Assembly (NCBI RefSeq): GCF_000092865.1
Contig: NC_014151.1
Span: forward strand, 1,426,001-1,490,000
DNA: 64,000 bases
Reading direction: 5' to 3'
Source: Cellulomonas flavigena DSM 20109
Lineage (GTDB): Bacteria > Actinomycetota > Actinomycetes > Actinomycetales > Cellulomonadaceae
In this document: positions 17,362-26,875 of the stretch, piece by piece
How the letters are laid out: every line of letters begins with the position of its first letter
Numbering within the stretch: position 1 is the first letter of the stretch
Notes under the pieces: model-generated
Told to the model about the DNA's origin: nothing
Seen by the model: the letters and a program-made list of their open reading frames with translations, nothing else
Databases searched by the model: none
Program-made: the position numbers and the translations under genes

Positions 17362-18243
17362 TCAGGACGTGACGTCGGCCGTCGTGAACCGCGCCCACGC
17401 GAGGGACCCGAACACGGCGACCCAGCCGGCCTGCACGGCGAGCCCTTGCGCGAGCTGGTGCACCGACGGCACCACGCGCAGCATCTCCGCGAAGTCGAAC
17501 CAGTGGTACGTCAGCAGCAGCGGGTGGATCGCCGCGAGCTGCGGCAGCTGGACGAGCACGCTCGAGACCACCGCGACGACCACGGTGGCGGCCATCGCGC
17601 CGACCGGCACCTCGGTGAGCGTGGAGAAGAACAGCCCGACGGCGACGAGGCCGGTCATCGACAGCCCGACGTACAGCACGACGCCCGCGACGCGCAGCAC
17701 GCCGTCCGCCAGCGGCACCGTGTCCCCGGACAGCAGCGTGAGGTCCCCGACGCCGAACAGCACGGCACCCGTGACGAGCCCGACCACCGCGACCGCGAGG
17801 ACCGCGGCGGCCGCGAACGTCAGCGCCCCCAGCGCCTTCACGGCCAGCAGCCGCCCGCGGCCGACGGGAACCGTGAGCAGGTAGCGCAGCGTGCCGGCGG
17901 AGGCCTCACCGGCGATCGCGTCGCCCGACGCGATCCCGATGGTCAGGGGCAGCAGGAACGGTGTGCACAGGAACAGCGAGACCACGACGAGGAACAGCCC
18001 GTTGCCGGTGACGTCGGAGAGGAACGGCGGCCCCTGGCCCTCGAGGCCCGCGTCGCGCGCGAGCGAGACGACCACGCCGAGCAGCAGCGGGACCAGGCCG
18101 AGCCCGGCGAGCAGCACGACGTTGCGCCGCCGACCCAGCACCAGCCCGAGCTCGGAGCGCACGAGCCGTGCCGTGGCGCCGCGGTGGCGGGCGGGTGCGA
18201 GGTCGGCGGGCGCCTCGCGCCGCGCGGTGTCAGCGAGCGACAT
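17362..18243 (-). CDS. ABC-2 type transporter permease
   Basis: 293-residue permease with six hydrophobic segments and the ABC-2 pattern: an N-terminal cytoplasmic region, a large loop after helix 1 and GEASAGTLRYLLTVPVGRGRLLAVK in the middle (the coupling region). Last gene of a three-gene minus-strand unit; it overlaps the ATPase gene by 14 bases. Probably an exporter of unknown substrate, possibly an antimicrobial or lipid. Convergent with the ThrE gene, whose stop lies 5 bases away. Confidence 0.85.
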   Translation of the reverse strand: MSLADTARREAPADLAPARHRGATARLVRSELGLVLGRRRNVVLLAGLGLVPLLLGVVVSLARDAGLEGQGPPFLSDVTGNGLFLVVVSLFLCTPFLLPLTIGIASGDAIAGEASAGTLRYLLTVPVGRGRLLAVKALGALTFAAAAVLAVAVVGLVTGAVLFGVGDLTLLSGDTVPLADGVLRVAGVVLYVGLSMTGLVAVGLFFSTLTEVPVGAMAATVVVAVVSSVLVQLPQLAAIHPLLLTYHWFDFAEMLRVVPSVHQLAQGLAVQAGWVAVFGSLAWARFTTADVTS

Positions 18244-19285
18244 CGAAACCCTCCCCGGTCAGCTCGACGAAGACCTCCTCGAGCGACGGCCGGCGCACCT
18301 CGAAGCCGAGGAGGCCGACCCCGGCACGCACGAGCGCGGCGGCGACCTCCGGCGGTGGAGGAGCGGTCGTCCCGTCGTCCGACGGGCCCGGCAGGGCCGC
18401 GGTGACGGTGACGTCGCCGTCCGCCAGCGTCCGCCCGGCCGTCGCGTCCGCGAGCCCGAGGCGACGCAGCTCGGCGAGCGCCGCGGGGGCGTCGGCCGCC
18501 GCCGTGCGGACCACCACCTGCGACCCGCGGCGCGCCGTGAGCGCGGCGCGCGGGCCCTGCAGCAGCAGCCGCCCGGCGCCCATGATCCCCACGTGCGTGC
18601 AGACCTGCTCGATCTCCGCCAGCAGGTGCGACGAGACGAGCACGGTCGTCCCGCCGTCCGCGAGCTCGCGCACGAGGTGCCGCACCTCCCGCGTGCCCTG
18701 CGGGTCGAGCCCGTTGGTCGGCTCGTCGAGCACGAGCAGGTCCCGGGGGCGCAGCAGCGCCGCGGCCAGGCCGAGTCGCTGCTTCATGCCGAGCGAGTAC
18801 TGCCGGTACCGCTTGTCCGCGGCGGCACCGAGCCCGACGCGGTCCAGCGCGGCGTCCGCGCGGGTGCGGGCCGTCCGCGGGTCGGCCGACGCGTCGACCG
18901 CGTCGAGGCGCGCGAGGTTGGCGCGACCGGAGAGATACGGCTGGAACGCGGGCCCCTCGACGAGCGCGCCGACGCGCGGCAGGACGCGGGCGGCGGACCG
19001 GGGCATCGGCTCGCCCAGCAGGTGCACCTCGCCCGCCGTCGGCGTCACGAGGCCCAGCAGCATGCGGATCGTCGTGGTCTTGCCCGAGCCGTTCGGCCCG
19101 AGGAACCCGTAGACGGCGCCGCGCGGCACGGCCAGGTCGACACCGTCGACCGCGACCTGACCGCTGCGGAACCGCTTGGTCAGACCGTGCGTGCGGATCG
19201 CGTCGTCGTTCACGGCACCAGCCTGGCGCACGGCGGGTGCGACGGCCGTGGCCGCCGCACCCGCCGTGCCCGTCGTCGTGGTCAC
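18230..19285 (-). CDS. ABC transporter ATP-binding protein
   Basis: 351-residue ATPase partner of the ABC-2 permease. Walker A GPNGSGKTT, signature-like YSLGMKQRLGLA and Walker B LLVLDEPTNGLD are intact, as is the switch His (VSSHLL). The last about 110 residues form the accessory domain seen in exporter ATPases. GTG 19285 overlaps the stop of the LolA-like gene (GTGA); a second GTG about 24 codons later would also give a complete domain. Confidence 0.88.
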   Translation of the reverse strand: MTTTTGTAGAAATAVAPAVRQAGAVNDDAIRTHGLTKRFRSGQVAVDGVDLAVPRGAVYGFLGPNGSGKTTTIRMLLGLVTPTAGEVHLLGEPMPRSAARVLPRVGALVEGPAFQPYLSGRANLARLDAVDASADPRTARTRADAALDRVGLGAAADKRYRQYSLGMKQRLGLAAALLRPRDLLVLDEPTNGLDPQGTREVRHLVRELADGGTTVLVSSHLLAEIEQVCTHVGIMGAGRLLLQGPRAALTARRGSQVVVRTAAADAPAALAELRRLGLADATAGRTLADGDVTVTAALPGPSDDGTTAPPPPEVAAALVRAGVGLLGFEVRRPSLEEVFVELTGEGFDVAR

Positions 19286-20532
19286 GCGTCGGCCGTCGCG
19301 CGCAGCACGTCCACCGGCACGGAGCCGACGAGCACGCGGCCGTCGTCGAGCACCAGCACCGAGAGCAGGCTCGACGTCAGCGCACGTCCGCCCTCGACGG
19401 GCGTCGTGAGCTGGTCGTACAGCGACGCGGTGTCGAGGTCCATCGGCGGACCGTCCCCCTCGGGCGCGAACTGCTCGTAGAGCCCCTGCGCGCCCTCGCC
19501 CGCGAACTGCTTGTCGACGCCGGGCATCCCGGCGACCGCCGCGGGGTCACCCGCGACCAGTGCGGCGGCGTCCACCCCGGACAGCTCGAGGACCGTGTCC
19601 CAGCCCTCGCCGGTGACCTGGACGCCCTCGGGCAGCTCGGCGTCGTCCGCGTCGGTGGGCCACGAGGCGTCGGTTGCGCGCTCGGCGAGGTCCTCCTCGG
19701 TGGGCAGCGGCACGACGACCTCCCGGACACTCGCGCCCGGAGGCGCCGAGAACGTGAGGACCGCGTCGCCGGGGTCGGCGAACGTCACGTCCGTGAAGCC
19801 GAGCTCGAGCGCGGGCGTCGCCGCGTCGTCGCTGCTCCACACCTGCACGCGCAGCGGCGACCAGGTCGCGGCGTCCACGGCCACGACGACCCGCCCCACG
19901 AGCGTCGTGTCGCTGCGGGGCGTCACCACCACCTGGTAGGCGTCGCGCCCTGCCACCGTCGTCGCCGCGTCGACGCCGACGGTCGCGTGCTCCCGCGCCC
20001 GCTCGAGCGCGTCGCGGCCGAGCTCGTCGGGCGTCGGCAGGTCCGCGGGCGGGCTCGCCTGCGCGAGCTCCTCGACCCGCTGCGCGTCCTGCGGCGACGG
20101 TGCGTAGTGCACGACCTCGTCGTCGGACGACGAGTACGTCCACGCCTGCGCGCCGTCGGTCACCACCGAGTACTCCGACGCGGTGCCGAGCAGCGACACG
20201 CGCGAGCGCTGCCCGCCGTCGCTCCACACGCGCAGCGTCGTCGAACCGCCGAGCAGGCTCACGGGGTCGGCCCCCGCCACCTGCGTGAGGGACAGGTCCG
20301 GCAGGCCGAGGCGCGCGGTGTGCACGACCGTGCCCGACAGCGCCGGCGGCTCGGCGTCGAGCACGCGCTCGAGCAGCTCCTCGGCGGTGAGCAGCGGGAG
20401 GCTCGCCGAGCGCGCGGACGCGAGCAGCGGCGGCGCGGCGAACGCGGCGGCGACGGCGACGACGGCCGCGGCGGGCACGGCCCAGGCGGCGCGGGCCCTC
20501 GTCCTGGTGGGGGAGACGGGTGCGGTGTCCAT
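19282..20532 (-). CDS. LolA/RseB-like lipoprotein-sensing protein
   Basis: 416-residue protein with an N-terminal membrane anchor (about 13-35) and a large extracytoplasmic domain. The fold-defining pattern, including SGTVVHTARLGLPDLSL and repeated beta strands such as QRSRVSLLG and EYSVVTDGAQAWTYS, resembles outer-membrane lipoprotein carrier LolA and sigma-E regulator RseB. In monoderm actinobacteria such proteins may bind lipid or lipoprotein near the membrane. First gene of the ABC-2 unit, divergent from the response regulator with 94 bp between them, so control by that system is likely. ATG 20532 chosen because the longer frame upstream is Arg-rich and unstructured. Confidence 0.75.
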   Translation of the reverse strand: MDTAPVSPTRTRARAAWAVPAAAVVAVAAAFAAPPLLASARSASLPLLTAEELLERVLDAEPPALSGTVVHTARLGLPDLSLTQVAGADPVSLLGGSTTLRVWSDGGQRSRVSLLGTASEYSVVTDGAQAWTYSSSDDEVVHYAPSPQDAQRVEELAQASPPADLPTPDELGRDALERAREHATVGVDAATTVAGRDAYQVVVTPRSDTTLVGRVVVAVDAATWSPLRVQVWSSDDAATPALELGFTDVTFADPGDAVLTFSAPPGASVREVVVPLPTEEDLAERATDASWPTDADDAELPEGVQVTGEGWDTVLELSGVDAAALVAGDPAAVAGMPGVDKQFAGEGAQGLYEQFAPEGDGPPMDLDTASLYDQLTTPVEGGRALTSSLLSVLVLDDGRVLVGSVPVDVLRATADA

Positions 20533-20626
20533 GGCACCACCGTGCACCGGTGTCGCTGAGCGGACCCTGAGAGCGCCGCCGGCCGCGGACACGACCCGCG
20601 CGTGCGCACGGTGGGATGCTGCCGGG

Positions 20627-21283
20627 GTGCGGGTGCTGGTGGTCGACGACGAGGTCGGGCTGGTGCGCGCCCTGCGCCGCGGCCTGACCGCCGAGGGGTT
20701 CGCGGTCGACGCCGCGCACGACGGCGAGACGGGCCTGGCGATGGCGGTCGACGGCGCGTACGACGTGCTCGTCGTCGACGTCATGCTGCCGCGGCGCAAC
20801 GGTTACGACGTCGTCACCGCGCTGCGCGCGCTCGACGTGTGGACGCCCGTGCTCATGCTCTCGGCGAAGGACGGCGAGCACGACGTGGCCGACGGGCTCG
20901 ACGTGGGCGCCGACGACTACCTCACCAAGCCGTTCTCGTTCGTGGTGCTCGTGGCGCGGCTGCGGGCGCTCGTGCGCCGGCCCGTCGCGCCGCGTCCGGC
21001 CGTGCTGCGGGCCGGTGCGCTGACGCTCGACCCCGCGACGCGCGAGGTGACGCGCGACGGGCGGCCCGTGGACCTCACCGCGCGGGAGACCGCGCTGCTG
21101 GAGTACCTGCTGCGCCACGCCGACCGCGTGGTCGGCAAGATCGAGCTGCTCGACCACGTCTTCGACACCGGGGGCGAGGACCCGAACGTCGTCGAGGTGT
21201 ACGTCGGCTACCTGCGGCGCAAGCTGGGCAGGGACGCGGTGCTCACGGTGCGCGGCACCGGGTACCGGGTGGGTGCGGGGTGA
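20627..21283 (+). CDS. OmpR-family response regulator
   Basis: 218-residue DNA-binding regulator. Receiver domain 1-115 with acidic DDE at 7-9, phospho-acceptor D51 in VVDVML and conserved Lys in LTKPFSF; winged-helix domain from about 125, ending VRGTGYRVGAG. GTG 20627 begins VRVLVVDDE, the normal family start. Its stop overlaps the kinase GTG (GTGA), so the pair is an operon. The divergent LolA/ABC-2 unit is the likely target. Confidence 0.92.
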   Translation: MRVLVVDDEVGLVRALRRGLTAEGFAVDAAHDGETGLAMAVDGAYDVLVVDVMLPRRNGYDVVTALRALDVWTPVLMLSAKDGEHDVADGLDVGADDYLTKPFSFVVLVARLRALVRRPVAPRPAVLRAGALTLDPATREVTRDGRPVDLTARETALLEYLLRHADRVVGKIELLDHVFDTGGEDPNVVEVYVGYLRRKLGRDAVLTVRGTGYRVGAG

Positions 21284-22677
21284 GCGAGGCCGTGACCCGC
21301 GCCCGGCGGTGGCGCGGGATGTCGCTGCGGGCCCGTCTCACGCTCGTCGCCACGGCGGCCGTCGCGGGCGTGCTCGTCGTCGGCGCGCTCGCGCTGTCCA
21401 CGGCGCTCGGCGCCGCCCGGACCGCGGCCCTCGACGACGTCGTGCGCGAGCGGTCGACCGTGCTGGCGTCGCTGGTGGCCGACGACCGGGTGCCCGCGGC
21501 ACTGCCCGTCGCGCAGCCCGGCGAGGTCGCGCAGCTCCTCGACGCCGACGGCGGCGTGCTCGCGACGTCGACCACCGCGTCGCGCACGCTGCCCGTGGTC
21601 GACGCCGCGACCCTCGCCACGTGGCGCGCGCAGGCGGGCGGTGACGTCCTGGTCGTCGGCACCGGCGCGAGCGCCTACGACACCGCCGCCCGTGCCGCGG
21701 TGCGCGACGTCACGTGGCGCGGGGCACCCGCGACGCTCGTGACGACCGTGCCCGCCACCGAGGTGCAGGGGGTCCTGGCCGCGCTGCGCGTCGCGCTCGT
21801 CGCCGTCGTGCCCGTGCTCACCGCGGGGTTCGCCCTCGTGCTGTGGGCCGTGCTGGGCCGTGCGCTCGCGCCCGTGGAGCACCTGCGCGCGGCGGCCGAC
21901 CGCGTCGCGCTCGCGGGCGGTCCCGGGTCGCTGCCCGTGCCGGCCGCGGACGACGAGCTCGGCGCGCTGGCCCGCACGCTCAACGCCATGCTCGACCGGC
22001 TCGAGGTCGCCGCGGCGCGGCAGCGCGCGTTCGTCGCCGACGCCGCGCACGAGCTGCGCTCGCCCGTGGCGGCCGCGCGCGCCGCGGTCGAGGTCGCCGC
22101 GGCCCACCCGGACGCCTACCCGGTCGACGACCTGGTCGCGGACCTCGCGCCGCAGGTCGCGCGCATGCAGGCGCTCGTCGACGACCTTCTCGTGCTGGCC
22201 CGGGTCGGCTCCGCGGGCGTCGTGCCCGGGCCCGTCGACCTCGCCGCCGTGGCCGCGGACGCGGTCGCGTCCGTCGCCGCGGACGCCGACGCGCGCGGCG
22301 TGCGCGTCCAGGTCGTCGGAGCGGCGCACGGCACCGGGACGGCCGACGCCGTCGAGCGTGTCGTGCGCAACCTCGTCGCGAACGCCGTGCGGCACGCGGC
22401 GAGCACGGTCGACGTCTGCGCCGGGACCGCGGCGGGACGCGCGCGTGTCGTCGTCGACGACGACGGCCACGGGATCGCGCCCGGCGACCGCGAGCGCGTC
22501 TTTGCCCGGTTCGTGCGGCTGGACGAGGCGCGCGAGCGGGACGCGGGGGGCGCGGGCCTCGGCCTGGCGATCGCCCGGGAGGTCGCGCGCGAGCTGGGTG
22601 GGGACGTCCGGATCGAGGACGCGCCGCGCGGCGGGGCCCGCGCCGTGCTGGACCTGCCGGAGGCCGCGCCGGGCTGA
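21280..22677 (+). CDS. Sensor histidine kinase
   Basis: 465-residue membrane kinase. Two helices (about 18-38 and 170-192) flank an extracytoplasmic sensor of about 130 residues; then HAMP, a phospho-acceptor His257 in DAAHELRSPV, N-box NLVANAVRHA near 364, DDGHGI and GAGLGLAIARE. All catalytic boxes look intact. GTG 21280 overlaps the regulator stop. The ligand is unknown; the neighbouring LolA-like/ABC-2 genes suggest cell-envelope stress. Confidence 0.92.
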   Translation: MSEAVTRARRWRGMSLRARLTLVATAAVAGVLVVGALALSTALGAARTAALDDVVRERSTVLASLVADDRVPAALPVAQPGEVAQLLDADGGVLATSTTASRTLPVVDAATLATWRAQAGGDVLVVGTGASAYDTAARAAVRDVTWRGAPATLVTTVPATEVQGVLAALRVALVAVVPVLTAGFALVLWAVLGRALAPVEHLRAAADRVALAGGPGSLPVPAADDELGALARTLNAMLDRLEVAAARQRAFVADAAHELRSPVAAARAAVEVAAAHPDAYPVDDLVADLAPQVARMQALVDDLLVLARVGSAGVVPGPVDLAAVAADAVASVAADADARGVRVQVVGAAHGTGTADAVERVVRNLVANAVRHAASTVDVCAGTAAGRARVVVDDDGHGIAPGDRERVFARFVRLDEARERDAGGAGLGLAIAREVARELGGDVRIEDAPRGGARAVLDLPEAAPG

Positions 22678-22779
22678 GCCGGGCGTCGCGCAAGGTGCGC
22701 GTGCCACTGCGGACGGCACGTCGCCGTGTCAGGATCCGCTGGTCGGCGCCCGCGGGGGCGCCGCGGGCGAGGAGGACGC

Positions 22780-23658
22780 GTGACCCTGCTGCTGCGCGAG
22801 CCGGCCCGGCCCGGGACCGACCCGCACGTCGCGCGCCTGCGGGTCGACGGGCTGCCGCTGCGCACGTCGACGTACGCCGCCGACGAGCGCGTGGCCACCG
22901 GCCGGCCCTTCGTGCTGGTCCACGGCCTCGGCGCGTCGTCGGTCACGTTCGCGGACCTCGCGCAGCACCTGCGTCGCCACGGCACCGTGCACGCGCTCGA
23001 CCTGCCGGGGTTCGGGCGCGTGCCGCGCCCCGCCGAGCCGCTGGGGATGGGCGACCTCGGCAGGCTGGTCGCCCGGTGGGCAGAGCGCACGGGCGTGCAC
23101 GACGCGGTGCTCGTGGGGCACTCCATGGGCACGCAGGTGGTCACCGAGGTGCTCGCGACGTCGCCGGTGACGGCGTCCCACGCCGTGCTGCTCGGGCCCA
23201 CCGTCGACGACACCGCCGCCACGGTGGCGCGGCAGCTCGTGCGGCTCGCCGCGAGCTGCGCCACCGAGCCGCCCCACGTGCTCGCGCAGCTGGCGCGCAC
23301 GACGCTGGAGTGCGGCCCGCGCTGGTACACCGCGGAGCTGACGCGGATGCTCGACCACGACGTGCTCGGCCTGCTGCGCCGCGCCGGCGCGCCCGTGCTG
23401 GTCGTGCGCGGCTCGCGCGACCGGGTCGCACCCGCCGGGTGGGTCGAGCGGCTCGCGCGCGTCGCTCCGCGCGGCCGCGCCGCGACACTGCCCGGGGCGG
23501 CGCACAACACGATGCAGTCCCACGCGCGTGAGGTCGCCGCGCTCGTCCTGGAGCACGCCGGGATGCTGTCGGCCGAGCAGCGGTCCACCGGGCCGTCGCC
23601 CACCGACCCGCCGCGCGACGGCCCGGGGCAGGAGCCCGCGGAGCACGGTGTGCCATGA
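22780..23658 (+). CDS. Alpha/beta hydrolase
   Basis: 292-residue alpha/beta-hydrolase. VLVHGLGAS is the oxyanion strand, VGHSMG carries the nucleophile Ser115, VVRGSRD the probable Asp and GAAHNTM the His. Pro-rich acidic tail. GTG 22780 is chosen because GGAGGA lies 5 nt upstream; an in-frame ATG at 22726 would add an Arg/Gly-rich stretch. The final ATGA overlaps the next hydrolase, so the two form a tandem operon. Substrate unknown. Confidence 0.85.
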   Translation: MTLLLREPARPGTDPHVARLRVDGLPLRTSTYAADERVATGRPFVLVHGLGASSVTFADLAQHLRRHGTVHALDLPGFGRVPRPAEPLGMGDLGRLVARWAERTGVHDAVLVGHSMGTQVVTEVLATSPVTASHAVLLGPTVDDTAATVARQLVRLAASCATEPPHVLAQLARTTLECGPRWYTAELTRMLDHDVLGLLRRAGAPVLVVRGSRDRVAPAGWVERLARVAPRGRAATLPGAAHNTMQSHAREVAALVLEHAGMLSAEQRSTGPSPTDPPRDGPGQEPAEHGVP

Positions 23659-24395
23659 GCGGGGCGACGGGCGACCCGGACCTCGCGGCAGGGGTCCGGC
23701 GGCGGTGGCAGCAGGGTGTCGCATGGGCGCGCGACTACGCGTGGATCGCCCGGGCCCAGGTCGCGGCGAGCCTCCGGCGGCAGTCGGCGACGCCGACGTC
23801 GGGCGCGGGCGCTCCCGTGCTCCTGCTGCCCGGGATCTACGAGACGTGGCCCGTCATGGGCACGCTCGCCCGGGCGCTGCACGCGGCGGGGCACCCCGTC
23901 CACACGGTGCCGGCGCTCGGCCTCAACCACCGTCCGCTCGAGGCCTCCGCGCAGCACGCCGCCGCGCAGCTCACCGAGCTCGACCTGCGAGGCGTCGTCC
24001 TCGTCGCGCACTCCAAGGGCGGCCTCATCGGCAAGCTCCTGCTGACGCACCCGGAGGTCGGCCCGCGCGTCGCCGGGCTCGTCGCCGTCAACACGCCGTT
24101 CGCCGGGTCGGTGTACGCCCGGTGGTTCCCCGCGCGGTCCGTGCGCGCGCTGTCCCCGCGGGACCCGCACGTGCTCGCCCTCGCGCGCGACGTCGCGGCG
24201 CACGCGCGCATCTGGTCGGTGCACGCGCGCTTCGACCCGCACGTGCCCGGCGGCAGCGAGCTCGCCGGGGCCGTCAACGTGCGGCTCCCGCTCGACGGGC
24301 ACTTCCGCCTGCTCGACGACCCGCGGCTGCACGCAGCCGTCGTCGAGGCGGTCGCGCGTCTCGCCGCGCCCGGCCAGGGCCCCGCGGGGACCTGA
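23655..24395 (+). CDS. Lipase-like alpha/beta hydrolase
   Basis: 246-residue hydrolase, coupled to the previous gene by ATGA. LLLPGIYETWPVM, VAHSKGG (nucleophile Ser in an HSKGG elbow, typical of triacylglycerol-lipase/PGAP1-like enzymes), NTPFAGS and DGHFRLL (likely His) are visible. No signal peptide, so it probably acts in the cytoplasm or at the membrane face. It lies 16 bases from the convergent MFS gene. Confidence 0.82.
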   Translation: MSGATGDPDLAAGVRRRWQQGVAWARDYAWIARAQVAASLRRQSATPTSGAGAPVLLLPGIYETWPVMGTLARALHAAGHPVHTVPALGLNHRPLEASAQHAAAQLTELDLRGVVLVAHSKGGLIGKLLLTHPEVGPRVAGLVAVNTPFAGSVYARWFPARSVRALSPRDPHVLALARDVAAHARIWSVHARFDPHVPGGSELAGAVNVRLPLDGHFRLLDDPRLHAAVVEAVARLAAPGQGPAGT

Positions 24396-24411
24396 CCGGG
24401 CGTGGCGCGCG

Positions 24412-25914
24412 TCAGTGGTGCGCGGGGACCGTGGTGCCCGCGGGGGCGGGCCGCACGGCGAACGCGGCCGCGACGGCGGGCAGCGTGAGCAGCGCACCGA
24501 CGAGGAACGCGGCGTGCACGCCACCGGCCGTCGCGGCGACCTCCGAGGCGCCGCCGGAGGTCAGGCCCGCGGCGGTGGCCGACAGCACGGTGACGAACAC
24601 CGCGGTGCCTGCGGCGCCGGCGACCTGCTGCACGGTGCCGATGACCGCGGAGCCGTGCGAGTACCGCTCGGGCGGGACCGATCCCAGCGCGGAGGTGAAC
24701 AGCGGCGTGAAGACCAGGGCGAGCCCCGCCGACATCGTCAGGTGCGCCGCCACGAGCAGCCAGGGCGAGCTCTGCGGGCCCAGCAGCAGGGCCATGCCCC
24801 ACACGGCGACCCCGACCAGCACCGTGCCCGGCACGAGCAGCGGGCGCGCCCCCACCTTGTCGTAGGCGCGGCCCACCGCCGGCGCGAGCAGGCCCATGAG
24901 CAGCCCGCCGGGCAGCAGCATGAGGCCCGTGGTGAGGACCTCGAGCCCCAGCACCGTCTGCGCGTAGATCGGCAGCATGATGATGACGCCGAACAGCGAC
25001 ATCATCATCAGTGCCATGAGCCCGACCGCGACCGCGAAGGTGCGGGAGCGGAACGTGCGCAGGTCGAGCAGCGCGTCGTCCGTGCGCTGCAGGCGCACCT
25101 GCCGCGCGATGAAGAGCGTGAGCCCGGCGGCGCCCGCGACGAGCGCGCCGAGCGTCGCCGGCTGCACGTCGCCGGTCGCGGCCTCGCCGATGCGGGACAT
25201 GCCGAGGACCAGACCGCCGAACGCGACCGCGGACAGCAGCACCGACACGAGGTCGACCCGCGCGTGGCGCGGCTCGGTGACGTCGGGCAGGCGCAGGGCC
25301 CCGAGCGCGAGCGCGCCGAGCGCGATCGGCAGGACCAGCCCGAACATCCAGCGCCAGTCGAGCACCGAGAGGATCAGCCCGGAGATGGTCGGCCCCAGCG
25401 CGGGCGCCACGGAGATGACGATGGAGATGTTGCCCATCGTGCGCCCGCGTGACGCCGGGGGCGTCACGGTCATCACGGTCGTCATGAGCAGCGGCAGCAT
25501 GACCGCGGTGCCCAGCGCCTGCACGACCCGGCCGACGAGCAGCACCTCGAAGCCCGGGGCCAGCGCGCTGACGAGCGTGCCGAGCGAGAACAGCCCCATC
25601 GCGGTGAGGAACGCGCGGCGCGTCGTCGTGCGCTGCAGGAAGAACCCCGTGACGGGGATGACGACGGCCATCGTCAGGAGGAACGCGGTGGTCAGCCACT
25701 GCGCGGCGCTCGCGGTGATGGCGAGGTCGACCATGAGGCGGGGCAGGGCGACGCCCATGATCGTCTCGTTGAGGATCACGACGAACGTCGAGACCAGCAG
25801 CAGCGCGACGGCGAGCCGGTCGCGCGGCGACAGGCTCGCGGGCGCGGCGGGCGCGGCGGGCGCGGCGGCCGGGGACGGTGCCACGGCGGTCGAGGGGGTG
25901 GTGCTGTCGGTCAA
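24412..25914 (-). CDS. MFS transporter, DHA2 (EmrB/QacA) family
   Basis: Multidrug-type proton antiporter of about 500 residues with 14 predicted helices. Family motifs include LNETIMGVALPRLMVDL (motif D1-like), LLVGRVVQALG and SRGRTMGNISIV (motif A region). Start: TTG 25914 gives the usual length; a GTG at 26001 would add 29 unconserved residues. A 21-bp imperfect palindrome at 26022-26042 overlaps a TTGACG -35-like hexamer and could be a TetR-type operator, though no regulator gene is adjacent. Confidence 0.85.
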   Translation of the reverse strand: MTDSTTPSTAVAPSPAAAPAAPAAPASLSPRDRLAVALLLVSTFVVILNETIMGVALPRLMVDLAITASAAQWLTTAFLLTMAVVIPVTGFFLQRTTTRRAFLTAMGLFSLGTLVSALAPGFEVLLVGRVVQALGTAVMLPLLMTTVMTVTPPASRGRTMGNISIVISVAPALGPTISGLILSVLDWRWMFGLVLPIALGALALGALRLPDVTEPRHARVDLVSVLLSAVAFGGLVLGMSRIGEAATGDVQPATLGALVAGAAGLTLFIARQVRLQRTDDALLDLRTFRSRTFAVAVGLMALMMMSLFGVIIMLPIYAQTVLGLEVLTTGLMLLPGGLLMGLLAPAVGRAYDKVGARPLLVPGTVLVGVAVWGMALLLGPQSSPWLLVAAHLTMSAGLALVFTPLFTSALGSVPPERYSHGSAVIGTVQQVAGAAGTAVFVTVLSATAAGLTSGGASEVAATAGGVHAAFLVGALLTLPAVAAAFAVRPAPAGTTVPAHH

Positions 25915-26021
25915 GGTGGTCGCCTGACGTCTCGGGCCCGGCTGCGGGCGGGGGGCGGGAGGTCCTGCGGTCGGTGGACCGCGGCAGCACGGCGCGATCA
26001 CGCCGCCGGACAGTCTCGGAC

Positions 26022-26042
26022 GTCAACCTCGCCGAGGTCGAC
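26022..26042. promoter_or_regulatory. 21-bp imperfect palindrome upstream of the DHA2 efflux gene
   Basis: Arms GTCAACCTC and GAGGTCGAC around a GCC centre; size and symmetry suit a TetR-family operator. It overlaps a minus-strand TTGACG (26019-26024). No cognate regulator gene in the window. Confidence 0.45.
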
Positions 26043-26140
26043 ACCATTCCGTCCGCTCCCTGCCGACCCCGCCCGCCCGCCGAACTCACCGGGTCGACGC
26101 GCCGCCGTGGCCGCGCACGCGTGCCCAGCGGGCGCGCGCG

Positions 26141-26875
26141 TCAGGCAGGAGCGAGCACCGCGTCGAGCAGTCCCAGGACGACCGTCGCGGACCGCTCGGC
26201 GGCGTCGTCGACGTGCGCGCCGAAGTCCACGCCGGCGATCGGGCCGCACAGGTCCGAGATGCCGCGCACCGACAGGAACGGCACACCGGCCAGGTGCGCG
26301 GTGTGCGCGAGCGCGGTCGACTCCATGTCGCACGCGAGCGCGTCGGGGAACGCCTCCCGCATCGCCCCGACCCGCTCGGCGTCCACGAAGACGTCGCTCG
26401 ACAGGATCGTGCCCGTGCGGACCGTCAGCCCGCCCGCGTCGACACCGTCGACGGCGTCGAGCAGGTCCGGGTCGGCGTCGAACCGCGCGGGCATACCGGG
26501 CACCTGCCCGAGCGCGTACCCGAAGACCCGGGCGTCGGCCGCCCCGTAGACCGTCGACGCGCCGACCACGACGTCCCCGACGCGCACGTCGAGCCCCATG
26601 CCGCCGGCCGAGCCCGCGCTGAGCACGACGCGCGGTCGGGAGCCGTGCAGCGCGAGCGTCGCGGCCGACGCGGCGTTGACCAGACCGATGCCGCACGTCA
26701 CGAGCATGACCCGCGGACCGCCGAGGTCCAGCACGCGGCGCCGGGCGCCGAGGGCCTCCACCTCGTCACCGACGTGCGCGGCGCGCTCGAGGAACGGTGT
26801 GGCCTCGACGCCCATTGCGGTGACGACGACCGCGTCGACCTGCGCGCCGGGCGCGGCGGTGAGCGCCTCGCTCAC
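26141..26875 (-). CDS. mtnN: 5'-methylthioadenosine/S-adenosylhomocysteine nucleosidase
   Basis: 244-residue purine-nucleoside-phosphorylase-fold enzyme that removes adenine from SAH or MTA. SAGSAGG (ribose/phosphate-site loop), ACDMESTALAH with the conserved Met-Glu pair, and RGISDLCG with the catalytic Asp are present. GTG 26875 overlaps the luxS stop (GTGA), so the products act in sequence: SAH to S-ribosylhomocysteine, then to homocysteine. A longer in-frame start lies inside luxS and is rejected. Confidence 0.88.
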   Translation of the reverse strand: MSEALTAAPGAQVDAVVVTAMGVEATPFLERAAHVGDEVEALGARRRVLDLGGPRVMLVTCGIGLVNAASAATLALHGSRPRVVLSAGSAGGMGLDVRVGDVVVGASTVYGAADARVFGYALGQVPGMPARFDADPDLLDAVDGVDAGGLTVRTGTILSSDVFVDAERVGAMREAFPDALACDMESTALAHTAHLAGVPFLSVRGISDLCGPIAGVDFGAHVDDAAERSATVVLGLLDAVLAPA

